Source: Pisaster brevispinus (lineage: Eukaryota; Echinodermata; Asteroidea; Forcipulatida; Asteriidae). Taken from it: DNA of 64,000 nt. The translations under genes and the position numbers were made by a program. The DNA lies in contig JAMKCF010000003.1 of assembly GCA_023634235.1 (NCBI GenBank), positions 16,152,742 through 16,216,741 on the forward strand, in the 5' to 3' direction. A model generated the notes under the pieces. The model worked only from the letters and a program-made list of their open reading frames with translations. It was not told the DNA's origin and ran no database searches. This document shows, piece after piece, positions 22,606 to 35,830 of the stretch (its first letter is position 1; each line of letters starts with the position of its first letter).

Positions 22606-23135
22606 TGATACCAAATTTGTACAATTTATCTTAAAGTTGAACTCACCACCAACACCTGTTCAATTATATTTACACAATAAATGCCTGGGTCTTTGTAGAA
22701 TACCTTATAGGAAATTACACTCTGGTAACAATTCTTTCATCTAAGTGACCCAAATAGAATTATTGGATATGACCTAAAACCGGTGCAATGTGTTTTAATA
22801 GTCAAGATGCTTCGGCAGATTTGGAACATCATACATCAGGTGCAAAAAAAGTTTTTCTAAGCTACAAAAATCCCTCGATATCGATATTAATTTGCTGTTC
22901 CAGCACTTTCTCACTTTAGAAAAGGAAAGAATGAGCAGTGATATTTTTGTGTCTATGCTAGAAACAACACCCTGTGTTCAATTAATAAGGTAATTAACTG
23001 GAATTAAGGTTTTGGTTTCAATGTCCCATTGTTCATGCTCAATCTGTGTCATTTGTGTACTATTAGTACACTTATTTAATGACTCCTCTCTAATTGTAAA
23101 TGAGTCATGCATTCCGTGCCAAATCACCAAAAATT
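22606..23135. other. Stretch with no gene recognised
   Basis: AT-rich, with no repeat structure or motif seen. Confidence 0.4.
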
Positions 23136-23139
23136 CTAA

Positions 23140-23640
23140 AAATTTAGGCAGGCACAGTCTCAGATTGTGCTAGTTTTTTTGTTTAACAATACCCTATGGG
23201 TGCCAAGAAAAAAACCATTTTAGAATCCTACTCCTTAACATTTCTGAGATATGACCCCCTAAAAAAGTAAGCCCGCCCCTTCAAATTGACCTTTTTCTGT
23301 TTTTGACATTATTTTTTAGGGGTCTGTATCTACAAATGGAGATAAGATGTATAGCTACAAATTAAGATACAGGGTGTCTGGTATCCCATCAACTAGAATC
23401 TACTGTCAAAAGTAGCACAGGCCTTTTTTTTGTCTATCAAGGTATAGGTCTTTAAATTTTAGCATGCTCAATGACTTTTCGTCATTTTTAAGACCCCTTA
23501 GTGCCTAAGTGAAATGTCCGATTGCTTTTATATTACATTTGATTATAAACTAGGTGCATATGTGTGACATTATAAGGATAGATTAGTCACACCTTTGACG
23601 GGTATTTGGCAGGGGTATGAATATGGGTCATATTGTAGTT
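23140..23640. mobile_element. Second copy of the foldback arm, reversed relative to 1.5-2.3 kb
   Basis: 'ctactccttaacatttctgag', 'gcccgccccttcaaatt', 'ccatcaactagaatctac' and 'ttataaactaggtg' appear in the opposite order and strand to 1500-2250, and in the same orientation as bases 1-230. This copy shows that the family extends at least 350 bp beyond what is visible at window base 1. Confidence 0.75.
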
Positions 23641-23824
23641 CTACTTCTAGGAGTAGGTTGGGTCAAGATGACCACGGGTGTGTTCCTTCGACCCTTCACT
23701 GTATTTCTGTACGTAGCGGTGCCCCACCCATGGGTCAGACTGACCGTTCAAAATTTGGATATAACGCATTGATTTTAAAGTGCATACAATGTACAGTAGA
23801 ATGTTCGTACGTAACAGAAACCCA

Positions 23825-24032
<208 letters not shown>

Positions 24033-24219
24033 CTTTTACAAAGGGTCTGGAGTATAACTCTAGGGTCTTGGCATGTGAAAAATGCTTCAATATAGTTCTT
24101 TGGTTTATGCATGTATGCACAAATAAATGTTAAATAAATATCAAAACAGTAACTGGTACTTGTTTGACATTCGAATGTCGAATATCGAACGTCAAACGAG
24201 AAACCAACTTCTCACCGGT

Positions 24220-24700
24220 GGTTAGTAAGACCAAACACGTCATACAAAACAGATATAGGGCCTATATGGATCAAGTCAGCGGTATGTTTACATTGACTTA
24301 TCATGACATGATTGAGTCGAGTTAATCTGAACCTGCCTCCATTGTCTGCTGACGTTAACCTCTGACATGTCTGAACCTAACGAAAACCCGACAAATCTGC
24401 CTATCAATTTGAAACGTACCTTTAAAATATCCAGTGAGTCTCCTGCTTTTGATAAACAGTACTGTCAGTAGTAAGACCAAACACTAATTTGTTAGTAAGA
24501 CCAAACACGGCCTACGGCCGCGGATCAACGGTATGTTTACATTGACATGCATTGCATGGCACGATTGATAATCTAACGTTAACCTCTACTGGCATGGTAC
24601 ACAAATAGAAACCCGACACATCTGCCTATATGTCAATCTAAAACGTACCTTTATAATATCCAGTGAGTCTCCTGCCTTTGATGAACAGCCAGATAATCCA
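24220..24700. repeat. Tandem duplication, ~270-bp period
   Basis: 'gttagtaagaccaaacac' at 24221 and 24491 starts two copies. Each contains 'gtatgtttacattgac', 'taacctct', 'acccgaca', 'aacgtacctttaaaatatcc' or a variant, and 'gtgagtctcctgc'. Confidence 0.8.
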
Positions 24701-26815
24701 TACAGCGTCATAGTTTGTGTCAAAAGAGACATTTCTAGGTAGAAATTAGGGAAACGAAATTGAAATCGAAACTCCCTCCATGTAAACTGTATTAGTATGA
24801 CCTAGAGAGGGCGCACTTCATAAACAATCCAAAATCATTAAAGGGGCTTTGCGTGTTACTTTTTGGAAGAGAAAATAATTATAGCAAGAAATAATAATTA
24901 TTTACACTAGAAACAACAACCGATTTGATTTTCAAATATATTCATGATGTCGTAAATCAAACTATGAGAAGAAAATATGAAGACTAAACAATTGGCCTCG
25001 ATGTTAAGGTTACGAAATTGCACTATATGGCTTAACAAGCTTGACCCGACATACATATGAAGCCCATTCTGGTTGTTTGTGGAATCTTGCCTCAACATGA
25101 ATATTTGCCCTACATACAATTATGAGAAGATCCAAACATCAGGTTGGGGGCATAGGGGCCAGTTCTCGAACGCGTTTTCCCCACAGGGTTTTTGAGTTTT
25201 CGTAACCGACAATATGTTTGGATCTGAAACAAGTTTGTGCCAATATGCAGTTAAAGGTTGTCACACAACGTTAAGGGTTATAATTATATCAAAATCGACG
25301 TCTCCCCCTGCTGGCCGTGGCTGTCCTTTCCTGTTGGGCACACCTCACGCTTCACGCGTCAGGCATTGTTTCCTATGGAATTGGAATTCCACTGCCTGGC
25401 CGGAGTCAAACAAGTGAATGCCGGGGGATAGCCAAAAATGTTATAATTGGTTGTATTGGTAAACGCTCTGACAGCACCATCTAGTTCAGGAGGGGCTGAT
25501 TCACGAAAATCGCGTGTACCAGAGGTGGAATCACTTAAAGCCTTGTAGGCTTTAGTTTCATTAAAATGTTTTAAAAAACATTTGCTGCTTCCATAATCAC
25601 TCTCAATCTACAACCATGGAGCTTCATATCAATTTGTGAAGCAAAGACATTTTATGTCACTGTGGATCTACAAGATGATCATGAGGATTGTGAATCTATA
25701 AGTACACATTTCAAGTCACTATGAATCTACAAGTATATGAGGCTTGAAATGTTCTATAGTCCCCCATCTTCTAATACATGAGGCTTGCTCAGTAAACTGA
25801 AACGCCAAGTACACACAAATGACGGGCTCTGTGAAAATGAGTCACATGGGGAAAAATTAACTTTTTGAGTTTTTTAAATGGCTAAAAAGAACATAAAACG
25901 AGCTTCATTTTGACATATCTCACACAATTGTGTCATGTTTGGTTCTAAAGTTATGACCTTTTGAAAATTAAATTATGTCATAATCTGAAGATGACCTGTA
26001 ATGGAGAAACAGCCAGTTTAATAAAAGACATCAACTATTGTAAAGGAAACAAAGTACACAAATAAAACAAAAGGGTCCAAGAATTTGTCCATCTTTATCG
26101 ATAAAAAAGAAGAAGTTTCTATTCGAGAAATATGAAAATACAACAATTTTGTTCACCCTCCGGCAACACTCAATAGTTCTGTATTTGAAAGCGGACTGTG
26201 TAACAAGCGACTCATTTTCGTAGAGCCCATCCATGTGAATCTACTATCTTACCTGAGGCTTCATGTACATGTAAGTAGGGTCAAACATACACATTTTTAG
26301 TTATTATCAGGAGGCGCCATCTAAGGTAAACGATGCGGATCAGGGTAAATGTATTTCAATTTTGACCGAAAAACTAGGATCAACCCTTTCTGCATGGTCA
26401 AACCAAACGAAATAACATCAGTGATGCCTGCTTCATGTTAAACAGATAGGCCTACTTGAACGAAAACTTGATGACGGGAATGCTATTTGTTTATAATGTG
26501 TTTCTTTATCATTTTACTGTATAATTGCTATATTTTTACACTTCTGAATTGTTCGTAAATATTGAAGAAAAAATAGGGCCCAAGTGTTTTGCGAAAAACA
26601 AGCTACGTATGCACTTCTGCCGTTGACGGCGTGCGTCAAAATGACAATACTATGACTTCATTTGTGGGATATTCCTTTGTTATACGTCCATGTTACACCA
26701 TTTTAGGTTTGCTTGGTTGACTGGGGGGGGGGTGGTGTTCTTGCATTCCATCCACATTCCAATCACTTTTCAATGCATTCCCGCCCCTTCATGTCACATG
26801 ACATTCTCGGTCCAT
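24701..26815. other. Stretch with no gene recognised
   Basis: Mostly AT-rich unique-looking sequence. A weak internal repeat of 'tctacaagtatatgaggctt'-like words occurs at 25610-25800. Short frames (24907-25119 minus, 25214-25417 plus, 26031-26234 minus) show no motif. Confidence 0.4.
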
Positions 26816-26949
26816 CGTTTTATTAGCTAGTATTTAAGGGTGCATCTAAGTATGTCACTTCAGGTCTCGGCATACGCTTAGTGAACGCATTTCCCAACTG
26901 CCTGCTAATTGCACACACACACACAAATATTTCAAAAAATCTTGCTATT

Positions 26950-27290
26950 ATGTCGCAACAAGAAGAAGACAATCTCGATCCGACCGACATTTTCAGCAAT
27001 TCAAGGATTATTTCGACGAAAAGTTTTTCCACACCAATATCCAACGAAGGATGGAAGTTGAAGGAACTTATAAACAAACTCGAGTCGGAAGAGTTCAACA
27101 AATTGGGAAAAGTTGGACAAAATCAAGGTTGCATTACTGAAAAAGAACAACACTGGTATAGCAATAGAAGGAATTCAAGAGGCAGAGGAGCTCATCGCGG
27201 AAAGAAAAAGAAAATTAGCGTCGCCGACAACAGTAGGCTGGATGCGTCACTGTTTCCCACCTCGAGAAGAGTTCTTCTGAGCATCTAGTC
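26950..27290 (+). pseudogene. Degenerate ORF1-like fragment, possibly DIRS retrotransposon
   Basis: From ATG 26950 the frame begins MSQQEEDNLDPTDIF. Other frames of the same stretch give FKDYFDEKFF (about 27001) and later GIQEAEELIAERKRKLA (27170-27220), then GWMRHCFPPREEFF. Coding-looking pieces spread over frames point to frameshifts in a once-open gene. The EAEELIxERxRKLAxxxxxGW pattern resembles ORF1 (Gag) of DIRS-type elements as I remember it. No reverse transcriptase or tyrosine recombinase follows. The family call is tentative. Confidence 0.4.
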
Positions 27291-27299
27291 TTCCAAGCA

Positions 27300-28185
27300 G
27301 CAGAAGAAGGTTAAATCTTCAGAAGAAGACGCTCCCAAAGAAATAGAAAAAAACGAAAGACGTTGCAGACGTTCGGTCTCCAAGATGGCATGTTCAAATC
27401 ACCAGCTAGTCCCGCTGATCGTCTGCTTTTTCGAGGTACATGTACATAATTATTTATATAAGTTGACTTAGCTCATTCCCCCCCCCCCCAAATACCTCTG
27501 ATTTCCTATCACCCAATATACTTTGGCGTAATTCCATCAGCGTCTACGTGCTTACCAAAATACCATGCTGTAAATTAAATAAATGTTTAATCCTGAATTC
27601 AAAATTATTATGTTTCTTTTCGCTCCCTCATTTCCCCAGTCAGTCTCTAAAGTGAAACTGTTTGAGCGCAGCGAAGGAGCATGAAAACTCAGTTACACAA
27701 AACGGAGCTCCCACGTGACGTAAAATTCAAGTGATGACGTAACAGGATTTTTCGCGAATCTTTCTCAAAAGCATCAGAAAAGGGTATTTAAAAAGATTGG
27801 GATTTGTTTTATAATTAAAATTTGTCTATCTGTCATATGAATTTAATTTTCTTATTGATAGAAAACATTTTAAAATTGAAAGAACAAAACAAAACCATAA
27901 GGGTCTAATAATATTTGGTCCAGCGTTTTTATCAATTTTTTACTATAAAAAAAATCAAATTTGTATATAAATGTGAGTTGCAACAATTTATCTTGAGTTT
28001 ATATAATCATTATTATTTGTAAATTTTAAATCATTATTTACAATCAAGTTGGTTTTCACAAAATACAGAATAAAGTTATGTTAAGAACATAATGCGATCC
28101 TGGCTACGTGGCAGTTAAAGATTGTATGGCTTCTGACTGGCACCCCGAGCAAAGATATTGACAAAAATAGGCAGACTGCCAACAT
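27300..28185. other. Stretch with no gene recognised
   Basis: AT-rich, with a C run near 27480. The phrase 'cctggctacgtggcagttaaag...ctgactggcacccc' at 28095-28150 is shared with about 30045-30090, so a short dispersed repeat is present. Confidence 0.4.
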
Positions 28186-28300
28186 AGGGTTAAATAGCTC
28201 AGTTAGTAGAGCGCCGGCACGTAAATCCGGAGGAACCAAATCCCGCTCTAGTAAATCTTTCTTTGGTCAACCCCAACTTTTGTACAATTTACACGAATAC
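28186..28300 (+). mobile_element. SINE-like element with tRNA-like head
   Basis: The A-box-like TAGCTCAGTTAGT (28195-28207) is followed by 'agagcgccggcacg' and a damaged B box 'gaaccaaatcc' (about 28233-28243), then 'gctctagtaaatctttcttt'. In an intact tRNA the B box would contain GGTTC. The anticodon arm retains CCGG/CCGG pairing. This is a decayed tRNA-derived SINE and not a tRNA gene. Confidence 0.55.
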
Positions 28301-31300
28301 ATGTAGTGTCAATCTCTTCCCCAGGGTGTGTCGAGCAGTACGAGGTTGACTGCTCTCTCACCCTGATATTAGAACATTTGCATATCCAAAAATTTTGGAT
28401 ACGTATGCAAATTAGAATAGTCTGGCTGCATATCGAAATTCACATCTTCGCCATAGTCTCGTGGTCCGGTACCAGATTTAGTAGCTTGTATGTATTGGAA
28501 ACATGTACATGTGCTTATGCAATGTTGTTGTCCGATCAGGGTTCAAGTGAGGAGTTTCCATCCCAGGGTTTACTATTTACAAACATGGTTGGAAATAAAG
28601 TAAACCATGGGGACGAGGTTGATGTAGTATAGAATTAGACTTTATGGCGTTTCTTTGACAGGAAATTATCGTTTCTGTAATACAGAGTGCATGTAGAACC
28701 AAATCACTGAAATTACTGCAGGTATTTATTTCTTGTTACACATATTTTGTGGGGCTTTTTGTGTGTGTTGTATTTTTTTATGGAAAAACTGCAAAACTGA
28801 AATCAAATCCGTAAAATAAAAACTTACTTGTAAGAACTTGATTATACCTTTTTTACAAACATAAAATAATAGCAAATACAAAAACGCTCCCAACAACATT
28901 TAAACAATTATTTTCCATTTAATTTTATTAATTGAAAGTACTCTCATTATGTACATTCAGTTATTTACCACTAGTTTAATAAAATAATTTCCAGCATAAA
29001 CATATAATTATTGCAAACCATTTCCTTCGATTTAAAGGTAGGGTCATTGTTTGGTAATCATCCCAAAAGAAAAAAATGTCAATTTCTATCCAAAAACTTA
29101 CTTGTTATAAAGATTGAAACGGTAGTAATCATCCTGTGCATAATATCATCTGAAATGCCCCATTGATTAGAAATCAATAACAAACATTTTAATCTGAGAA
29201 GCGGTTCATGCATGAATCACTTCTCAGATTTCTGAAGGTTGGTGTCTATTCATGAATGCTGCGGTTGGTACCCGCTGTAACCTCGCTAAAAGTGGATGAA
29301 TTTGTGTGAAAATACAGAGATTTTTTTCCCAGCTAGACACTGTATTTAGCAGAAACTTTTACCTGTGACTGTTAATATATATTTCTATATAATTTTACCT
29401 ATAAATAAGCATTACCCATGGGGGGGGGGGGGGGGGTGGCGGCAAATATGAATGGGGGGGGGGGGCAAAATGACAGAAAAGGCAGGGGGAGTTGAACAAT
29501 CTTTGAAAATGAAGGCCCAATTCAAGCAAATTTGTCCATTTTTGCACTCCCCCCCCCCCCTGAAAATTGTTCTCCTTCTTGGGAAAAGCGCCATTTGTGC
29601 GAAATAATGGAGCGATGGAACATTAGCATGATGTCACAGGTGAAGGTTAAATTAAAATAACCACTGTTTACGATAAAAGAAAACAACATTAGTAAACTAC
29701 AAAATGAAATATATATAAATATCATTTAAATTCACTTCCTAGGAAAAAATATATTTAGACCTCAAAAATTTTGCGTAAAGACTTCTACTAAAAGTAGTAC
29801 ATGGCAAAAAACCCCATGTTTTTAAACGACTTCTCTGATAAATAAACTTCTCTGATAAATAAACATATTTTGCACACACATGTGCCTGATACATTGGTAT
29901 TGCCTTGAGCCTAAAATCATACAGCTCAATCTACCACTACCTGGGAACATTTACCACTGCACTTGCAATAAAACAAAAAAATAGTCGCATTCCCTTAAGG
30001 TAATCCCTCTCCTGCCACTTCCCAGGTTGCATCCTAAGTTTGGTTGTGATTCTTGGTTACACGGCAGTTACTGACTGGCACCCAGAAACAAGAGTAGGTA
30101 GGAGGGTAAAGAAAATAGAAATTGTTACAAATTGTTGCCATATTGAGTAAAAACCGCCTCGATGTTAATTTCAACTCATTTATGAGCAACCTGTACCATG
30201 GAAACCAGGAAAAGGTAGATAAATACTTCTGATGATTTATACTTTATAGTTGCTTTGTTACTGTTCATCAGTTTCCAAGTAACGTTTTTATTTCCCCGCA
30301 CATACAAAAAAATTGCATAAAATATTACAGCTATTAACAATTAAAATGCTAGATGTTATAGAAAACAAAAACCCGTAACAATTTACATATAATACATTTA
30401 CAAAATAACAAAAGAGGTATAATGTCATTAGTTAAAAGCAGTTTTAAAAAGATGAGTCTTCACAATAAATAAGACCTTATGCATTGATGTCATCAAGACA
30501 CCATCTTAGAGGTAAAACTATGAGGAAACAAGTGAAAATGCGCAGCTTTGTCTGCACGGCACACAGGATCAGCCAATGAGCTACCTTCTGTTGACCTCTA
30601 ACCAAGGGCACCCTACTTACAACAGCTTACCAGGAGAGGTTTTCGCCAAAAAAAGTATTTTAATATCTGTTGGATTTGATGGTAGTAGATCAAAGCTACG
30701 ATACACATACTTTACAATCAACCTTTTTATTTATGCATGTAAGATTAGTTTTAGAATAGACCCTAGTCCCATGAAATATGTACTTACGCACTAACACACT
30801 ACTGGTTGGCAAAATGAGGGAACATCACGTCTTTTTTTATTGGGATGTGGCGTGACACATATAGTGCACAGCGTTTGCCAACCAATAGTGTATGTAGGCA
30901 TGTGTGAATGTTACTAGCATAATTTCAGAGGAAAGGCTAATTTCATTAGCAATGAAAATCTGCTGGTAAGACGCTAGCCAATTGTATGCCTGGTGCATGA
31001 TTCACAAAAGTGGTCTTGTGTGACCTGCGGAGTCTTTGTTTTTGTTTTTATCTCTTATAATTTTGGATGGACGTCAGATCACTAACTATTTTTTAAAAAT
31101 AAATAAAATAGTCTAAGTAATAGAAGAGGGTTTGCATCTTTGAATAAATGAGGTAAAATTATGAATTATTAAATGAGAAATTGGTTACCTGAAAATACAA
31201 GATGGGCAAAAATATAATATGGTGTTTCTCCCTCTTCGTCCAGAATATGAATGACTCCGGGAAAGCCCGCCACCAACGGTTAGTTGGTGGACTCAAGACT

Positions 31301-33200
31301 TGATTCATACATACTGTGAGGCAATGGAATAAAAAGAATAGAGATCAAGAGGGGGAGTAGTCTCATCCTAGTGCATGTCATAAACATCCAGATCTATCCG
31401 TCAAATGTTTACTCAGTTCAGAGCTGTAGACTGCTTTCGTTAAATGTATTAAACAAGATTGGTAGAGCTGTCAAAATAGTCGTAGAGTGTTCATGTTTGG
31501 TGTGATGAACCTTATACAACCATATACAAACATTAAATAACAAACCTGTGAAAATTTGGGCTTAATCCGTTGTGTGAGTCAGGACAAAATAGTGAAAAAC
31601 TATGCACAATTTTCAGCATGTAAAACCATTTCCTTAATTTTGGTTGAACAACTGAAATCAGCTGTTGCATTTACCAAAATGTTTTATTTATATTTGTTAA
31701 CCTATTTATCTGTTTTGTTTGTTGTTGGTGTTTTGGTTTGTTTGTTTGTTTGTTTGTTTTTTTTTGGGGGGGTGGTTTCCAAAAAATTTTTTTCGAGTAT
31801 AACTTTAAAAGGTTCTAGTATAAACTTCATAACCAGTAAGCTTTCTGACTTAAGTTAAAACCAATCCTGTATAATACTTTTACTTTGCAAACTGATTCAG
31901 CGATGTTGTTGATGACTCAGTATTTGAAGTCATCTCTACATCACTACCGGTATTCATAAACTCCCTTTTTGTCGAACATGATTTGGGCTTTCGGCTTAAT
32001 CAGCCTGTTTGAAGCCCCGTACTGAAAGTGCCCATGTAACAAAATAACTGACGGGGCCTGAGCCAGAGCCCAAGCCATGGTTTCAAATGGGCCAAAGATG
32101 ACATGAGCCTGGCATCATTACAGCCTTGACATTTTTTGAAACTTCAAATTTAACAATTGAATTAAACTGATCTGAAGTTTGGCTTTGTCCTCGAGTTTGG
32201 TTCCACTGTCCGACTGAACTTGTTCCTCATTCCTGCAGAGTTTTCTCTGCCTTCCTGAAATCTGTTTTAAAAAAGATTTCAAAGTTTTAGTATAGAAGTT
32301 TAAATCCTCAATTTAATTTTTCGTTTTGGGTGTTTTGGGTGCTGAACACCTTCTGGGTTTCTTTCACATTCTTTTTGCTGAAACTTATCCAGGGATATCA
32401 TATTTGCTCAGGTCAGAATGACTAGGTATTCACATGTGAGCATGCATGTTATCCATGTTATCAGGGCTATAATTTTACACTGGACCACAGGCCCGAGGCC
32501 AGTAGTTTTGGTGTCAGGCTAAACATTTGACTGGACAAGTCTGGCGGACTTGTGCTTTTTAATAATATTATTGAAGAATAATATACCTCACTGTGTCACA
32601 TCTTGAACACAAAATAATGTGTTCAAATGTTGACTTTGAGTCTGAAAAAATACCTTTCAATTCTATTGAGTAATGACATAATGAAATATACTTACCACCC
32701 ATAAAGACAAATGAAATCAATCTTCTCTACATGTCATAGAGCTTGTTTAAATAAAACAATTAACTTAAACGCATGTTAAACTGGGTCAGAAAGTTTTTCC
32801 TTATTTTGATTCTGGTCTTTTTAAAAACAAATCTGGTCCAGTAAACATTTTGGGCTTCAAGCCCTGTGGTCTTGTGGATTTTCACCCCAAAATTCAAGCC
32901 CTGAAAGTCACATCATCAGGAGTCATATCATTTACATAAATTTATTCAAGTTTAAAGTTGCATGGCTGTTTTTTTGCTGAAAGATTTGGGTTTGTTTTTA
33001 CCCTTGAATTGAAACAAAAATACTGTAAACTCATCAAGAATAATAATGAACCAAAACACTAACAATCAATGACGTCATGATGAGGCCAAAAGGTATTGAA
33101 TCACAATGAACTATTACAATATGCATTTATTAAAAAATTGGTTTATGAGAAATTGCCTAATATCACGAGGCTGGACGGCAGCTTCAAGATGAGGTCTACA
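28301..33200. other. Long stretch with no gene recognised
   Basis: AT-rich sequence with poly-G/poly-C runs at 29419-29437, 29454-29466 and 29550-29560, and a TTTG microsatellite at about 31735-31770. A strong hairpin lies at 29191-29230. The longest frame (28306-28632 plus) lacks an ATG start and any known motif. Confidence 0.45.
29191..29230. repeat. Nested perfect inverted repeat (hairpin)
   Basis: AATCTGAGAAG (29191-29201) and its reverse complement CTTCTCAGATT (29220-29230) form an 11-bp stem. The enclosed 18 bases hold the palindrome TTCATGCATGAA. It could be the core of a small MITE or simply a stable hairpin. Confidence 0.8.
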
Positions 33201-33219
33201 CTTAACTGCTTTGATGGGC

Positions 33220-33400
33220 TGTCGACACCCCCTTCACAGTCCTACTACCTTCCCAACTATTTACAAAGCAGTTATGGTTAAGTGCCTTGCTCTAAGGGCA
33301 CAAGTGTCATTCCAGGGATTCGAACCCCGTTCTGGTGATATTGAAAAAGATAAATGCAAACCCTGTAAATAGCTGGTCTTTCTATGGCAGACTTTGCACT
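33220..33400. repeat. Dispersed repeat with B-box-like segment, copy 1
   Basis: 'ccttcacagtcc', 'accttcccaac', 'aagtgccttgct', 'gggcacaagtgtcat' and 'gggattcgaacccc' follow one another. The same series, slightly diverged, lies at 58490-58660. The last phrase resembles an RNA polymerase III B box. Confidence 0.7.
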
Positions 33401-33639
33401 TACAGGATTCTTGGGGAGCTGGTGAATTTCGGGGCCTACTGGAATGTTGCCTTCTTGAGTTGATCCCAGTCCAGATCCGAAGAGCAAACATGCCTTGATG
33501 CTGTTGAACCATGGGCATGTTTGCTCCCATACACCCACTGGGCACACATCTTCTGTGCTGGGTGGTCCACTGGCTGGAAAGTGTTTCAGGAACTCTTCAG
33601 TGCTGAGCTTAATTGCTGATGATGTGGTGGAATGAAAAA

Positions 33640-33950
33640 ATAAATGATTGTTTCATCCTTCGGATGGGACGTAAAGCCGTTGGTCCCGTGTGTTGTGTAA
33701 CGCACGTAAAAGAACCCAGTGCACTTATCGAAAAGAGAAGGGGTCCGCCCCGGTGTTCCTGGTTTGATTGGCAGCATATTGCGCCACAGCACCTTGTAAA
33801 CCATTACATGGTGCTATGTTAAGGAGTAGGTCTCATATTTCAAACGTAGCCCCCAAAATACCTTGCAGGAAAATACTTAATGTTGAAGCGCCTTGAGCGT
33901 CACTGAGTGACGGATATGAGCGCTATATAAATAGCCATTATTAGCTGTTC
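33640..33950 (+). repeat. Dispersed repeat ending 'gagcgctatataaata'
   Basis: The block contains 'cttcggatgggacgtaaagc', 'acgtaaaagaacccagtg', 'gagaaggggtccgcc' and ends 'gagcgctatataaatagcc' followed by 'attatta'. I recognise this series as a common dispersed repeat of marine deuterostome genomes. It is probably the 3' part of a SINE or LINE, but its class is not settled here. Confidence 0.6.
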
Positions 33951-34225
33951 CGACTAAGCAGTCGGAACAGCTATTGTTTTCGTCAAGATTTTTCAAAACG
34001 TTTTACAAACGTTGTTTTTTGTTTCCACCAAAACGCCATAGGTTTAACACACGATTTTTCTTTATTCGTAATCTTAGAAACAGTAGATATGACAGACTTG
34101 AGTCCTGTATTGAATTGAAGCTTAGTACATGAAGTTATCACTAAATGTTACACTGTTCAATTTCTTAATCAATTAGCTGAGTTATAATGACATGAATATT
34201 TAATTAGGCAATCTTCTTACCACCA

Positions 34226-34506
34226 TGTCTCACAAAATTAAACGTCCGATTTTCAAATTTTCTTCAGTTCTTGACTCTCTGGGTATTGAAGTTGTGCACC
34301 ATGAAGTAATATTATATGTCACGTCATCGTGACATCATTTATAGCGTGTTTCGTATCCGTGTACAAAGTAATGAAGAACAGTGTAAACTCGTACTAAGTC
34401 CTGAGGCCGTGTGCAACCGATGCTATCGTATTCTTTGTACTGTTGACATGATCGAGACTGCAACAATGGCAGACTTTGAACAAGTCTATTCAATGTATAC
34501 AGTATA
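34226..34506 (+). pseudogene. Possible degenerate coding fragment with CxxC
   Basis: ATG 34226 sits in a good context ('ccaccatgt') and opens a 35-codon frame beginning MSHKIKRPIFKF. A second, different frame (34316-34507) contains VCNRCYRILCTVDMIE, a CxxC-bearing segment that looks coding. No single frame joins them. It may be a decayed first exon; I cannot name a family. Confidence 0.25.
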
Positions 34507-34527
34507 AGGTATCAAATCATCTACATT

Positions 34528-34605
34528 GTCATGCTGGTCTAATGGCACCGCGGTTTACCGCGTTAACTTCCCAAGCCGCGGTTCGGTCCCTCGGGGATCC
34601 CGACG
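34528..34605 (+). mobile_element. tRNA-like SINE head
   Basis: A-box-like TGGTCTAATGG (34535-34545) and B-box-like GGTTCGGTCCC (34580-34590) are about 35 bases apart, a normal tRNA spacing. Between them CGCGGT and ACCGCG can pair with a 2-base loop. The acceptor and T-arm stems do not close properly, so this is more likely tRNA-derived than a working tRNA. Confidence 0.45.
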
Positions 34606-35068
34606 ATTTCAATATTATTAATGCATACATTTTACTTTTTTTTAACAATAAAAAACTTGCACCTACATTAAAACGAACAGTACCACGTATTCTTTATCTA
34701 ATTTTTGGCTCCCCAGAACTTCGTCTTCCCAGAAAATAAAACGAGAATTATTTAGTGGTTTGGATGGTAAAACACTGTTCTACGAAGCACCAGGTAGGCA
34801 GACACAGGCGACAAAATCTTCTTTGAGTAGCGCTATTTTTGCAGTTTTTCGCTTTACGTGTGTTGTCAATCACCACAGAGTGCCAGCATTTTCTTTCTGA
34901 AACTTATCATCAGAGAAGACAAACCTGTGTGGAACATAAAAACTTGTTTCTTTACTTATTTATTTGGCCCGATCTAGGCATCCTAATACTCCATGTTTGT
35001 AAAAGCGGACCGTGCACGGATGAATACACCTGCCGGAGATTTGGAAGTTTACACGGCATACACATTTT

Positions 35069-35830
35069 TGAATGAACATCGAAATGGTACTATCAATGTA
35101 TGCGTCTTGTGGTGAATCATGATGATGTAGTGTTAAGTGTAATTAAAGAAACTTCACAATCTTTATCAACAAGCGTAATGGTTACGAATGAGCGAAATCG
35201 TTACAAATAAGCGAAATTGTTACGAATGAGCACAATGATTCAGAATAGGCAAATTAATTCTGAATACGCGAATTGATTCTGAATAAGCGTAATGATTCAT
35301 TCACATTTTATGAATGAACATTGAAATGGTACTATCATCCCTGTGTCTTGTGGTGAATCATTGAATGATGTAGTGTTAAGTGTATTTTGTATTTAACTTT
35401 ACAATCTACATCAACAAGCGTAATGGTTATGAATGAGCGAAATCGTTACGAATAAGCAAAATGGTTACGAATCAGCAAAATCAGAATAAGCGAATTAATT
35501 TTGAATAAGCGAATTCCGAATGAGCGTATTGATTCTGAATAGGCGAATTGATTCCGAATAAGCAAATTCATTCCAAATCAGTGAAGTGATTCTGAATAAG
35601 CGTATTGATTCATTCACATTTTATGAATGAACATCGAAATGGTACTATCATTCGTGCTCTTGTGGTGAATCATTGAATAGTGTAGTGTTAAGTGTTTCAC
35701 AATTTACATCAACAAGCGCAATGGTTACGAATGAGCGAAATCGTTATGAATAAGCGAAATGGTTACGAATCAGCAAAATGATTCAGAATAAGCGAATTAA
35801 TTTAGAGTAAGCGAACTGAATCCGAATGCT
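35069..35830. repeat. Nested tandem repeat of 'gaataagcga' words
   Basis: A large unit starting 'tgaatgaacatcgaaatggt' recurs near 35069, 35311 and 35624 (spacing 242 and 313). Within each unit an 18-20-base motif of the type 'gaataagcgaattgattc' is itself repeated a variable number of times. Unit length differences come from the inner copy number. Confidence 0.85.

Noticed and set aside
28195..28245. Working tRNA gene
   Set aside because: The B box is damaged and the acceptor stem does not pair; SINE-like context fits better.
28306..28632. 108-codon plus-strand frame
   Set aside because: No ATG start, no motif and no exon signals; adjoining sequence is SINE-derived.
34535..34590. Working tRNA gene
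   Set aside because: The boxes are present but the acceptor and T stems do not close.
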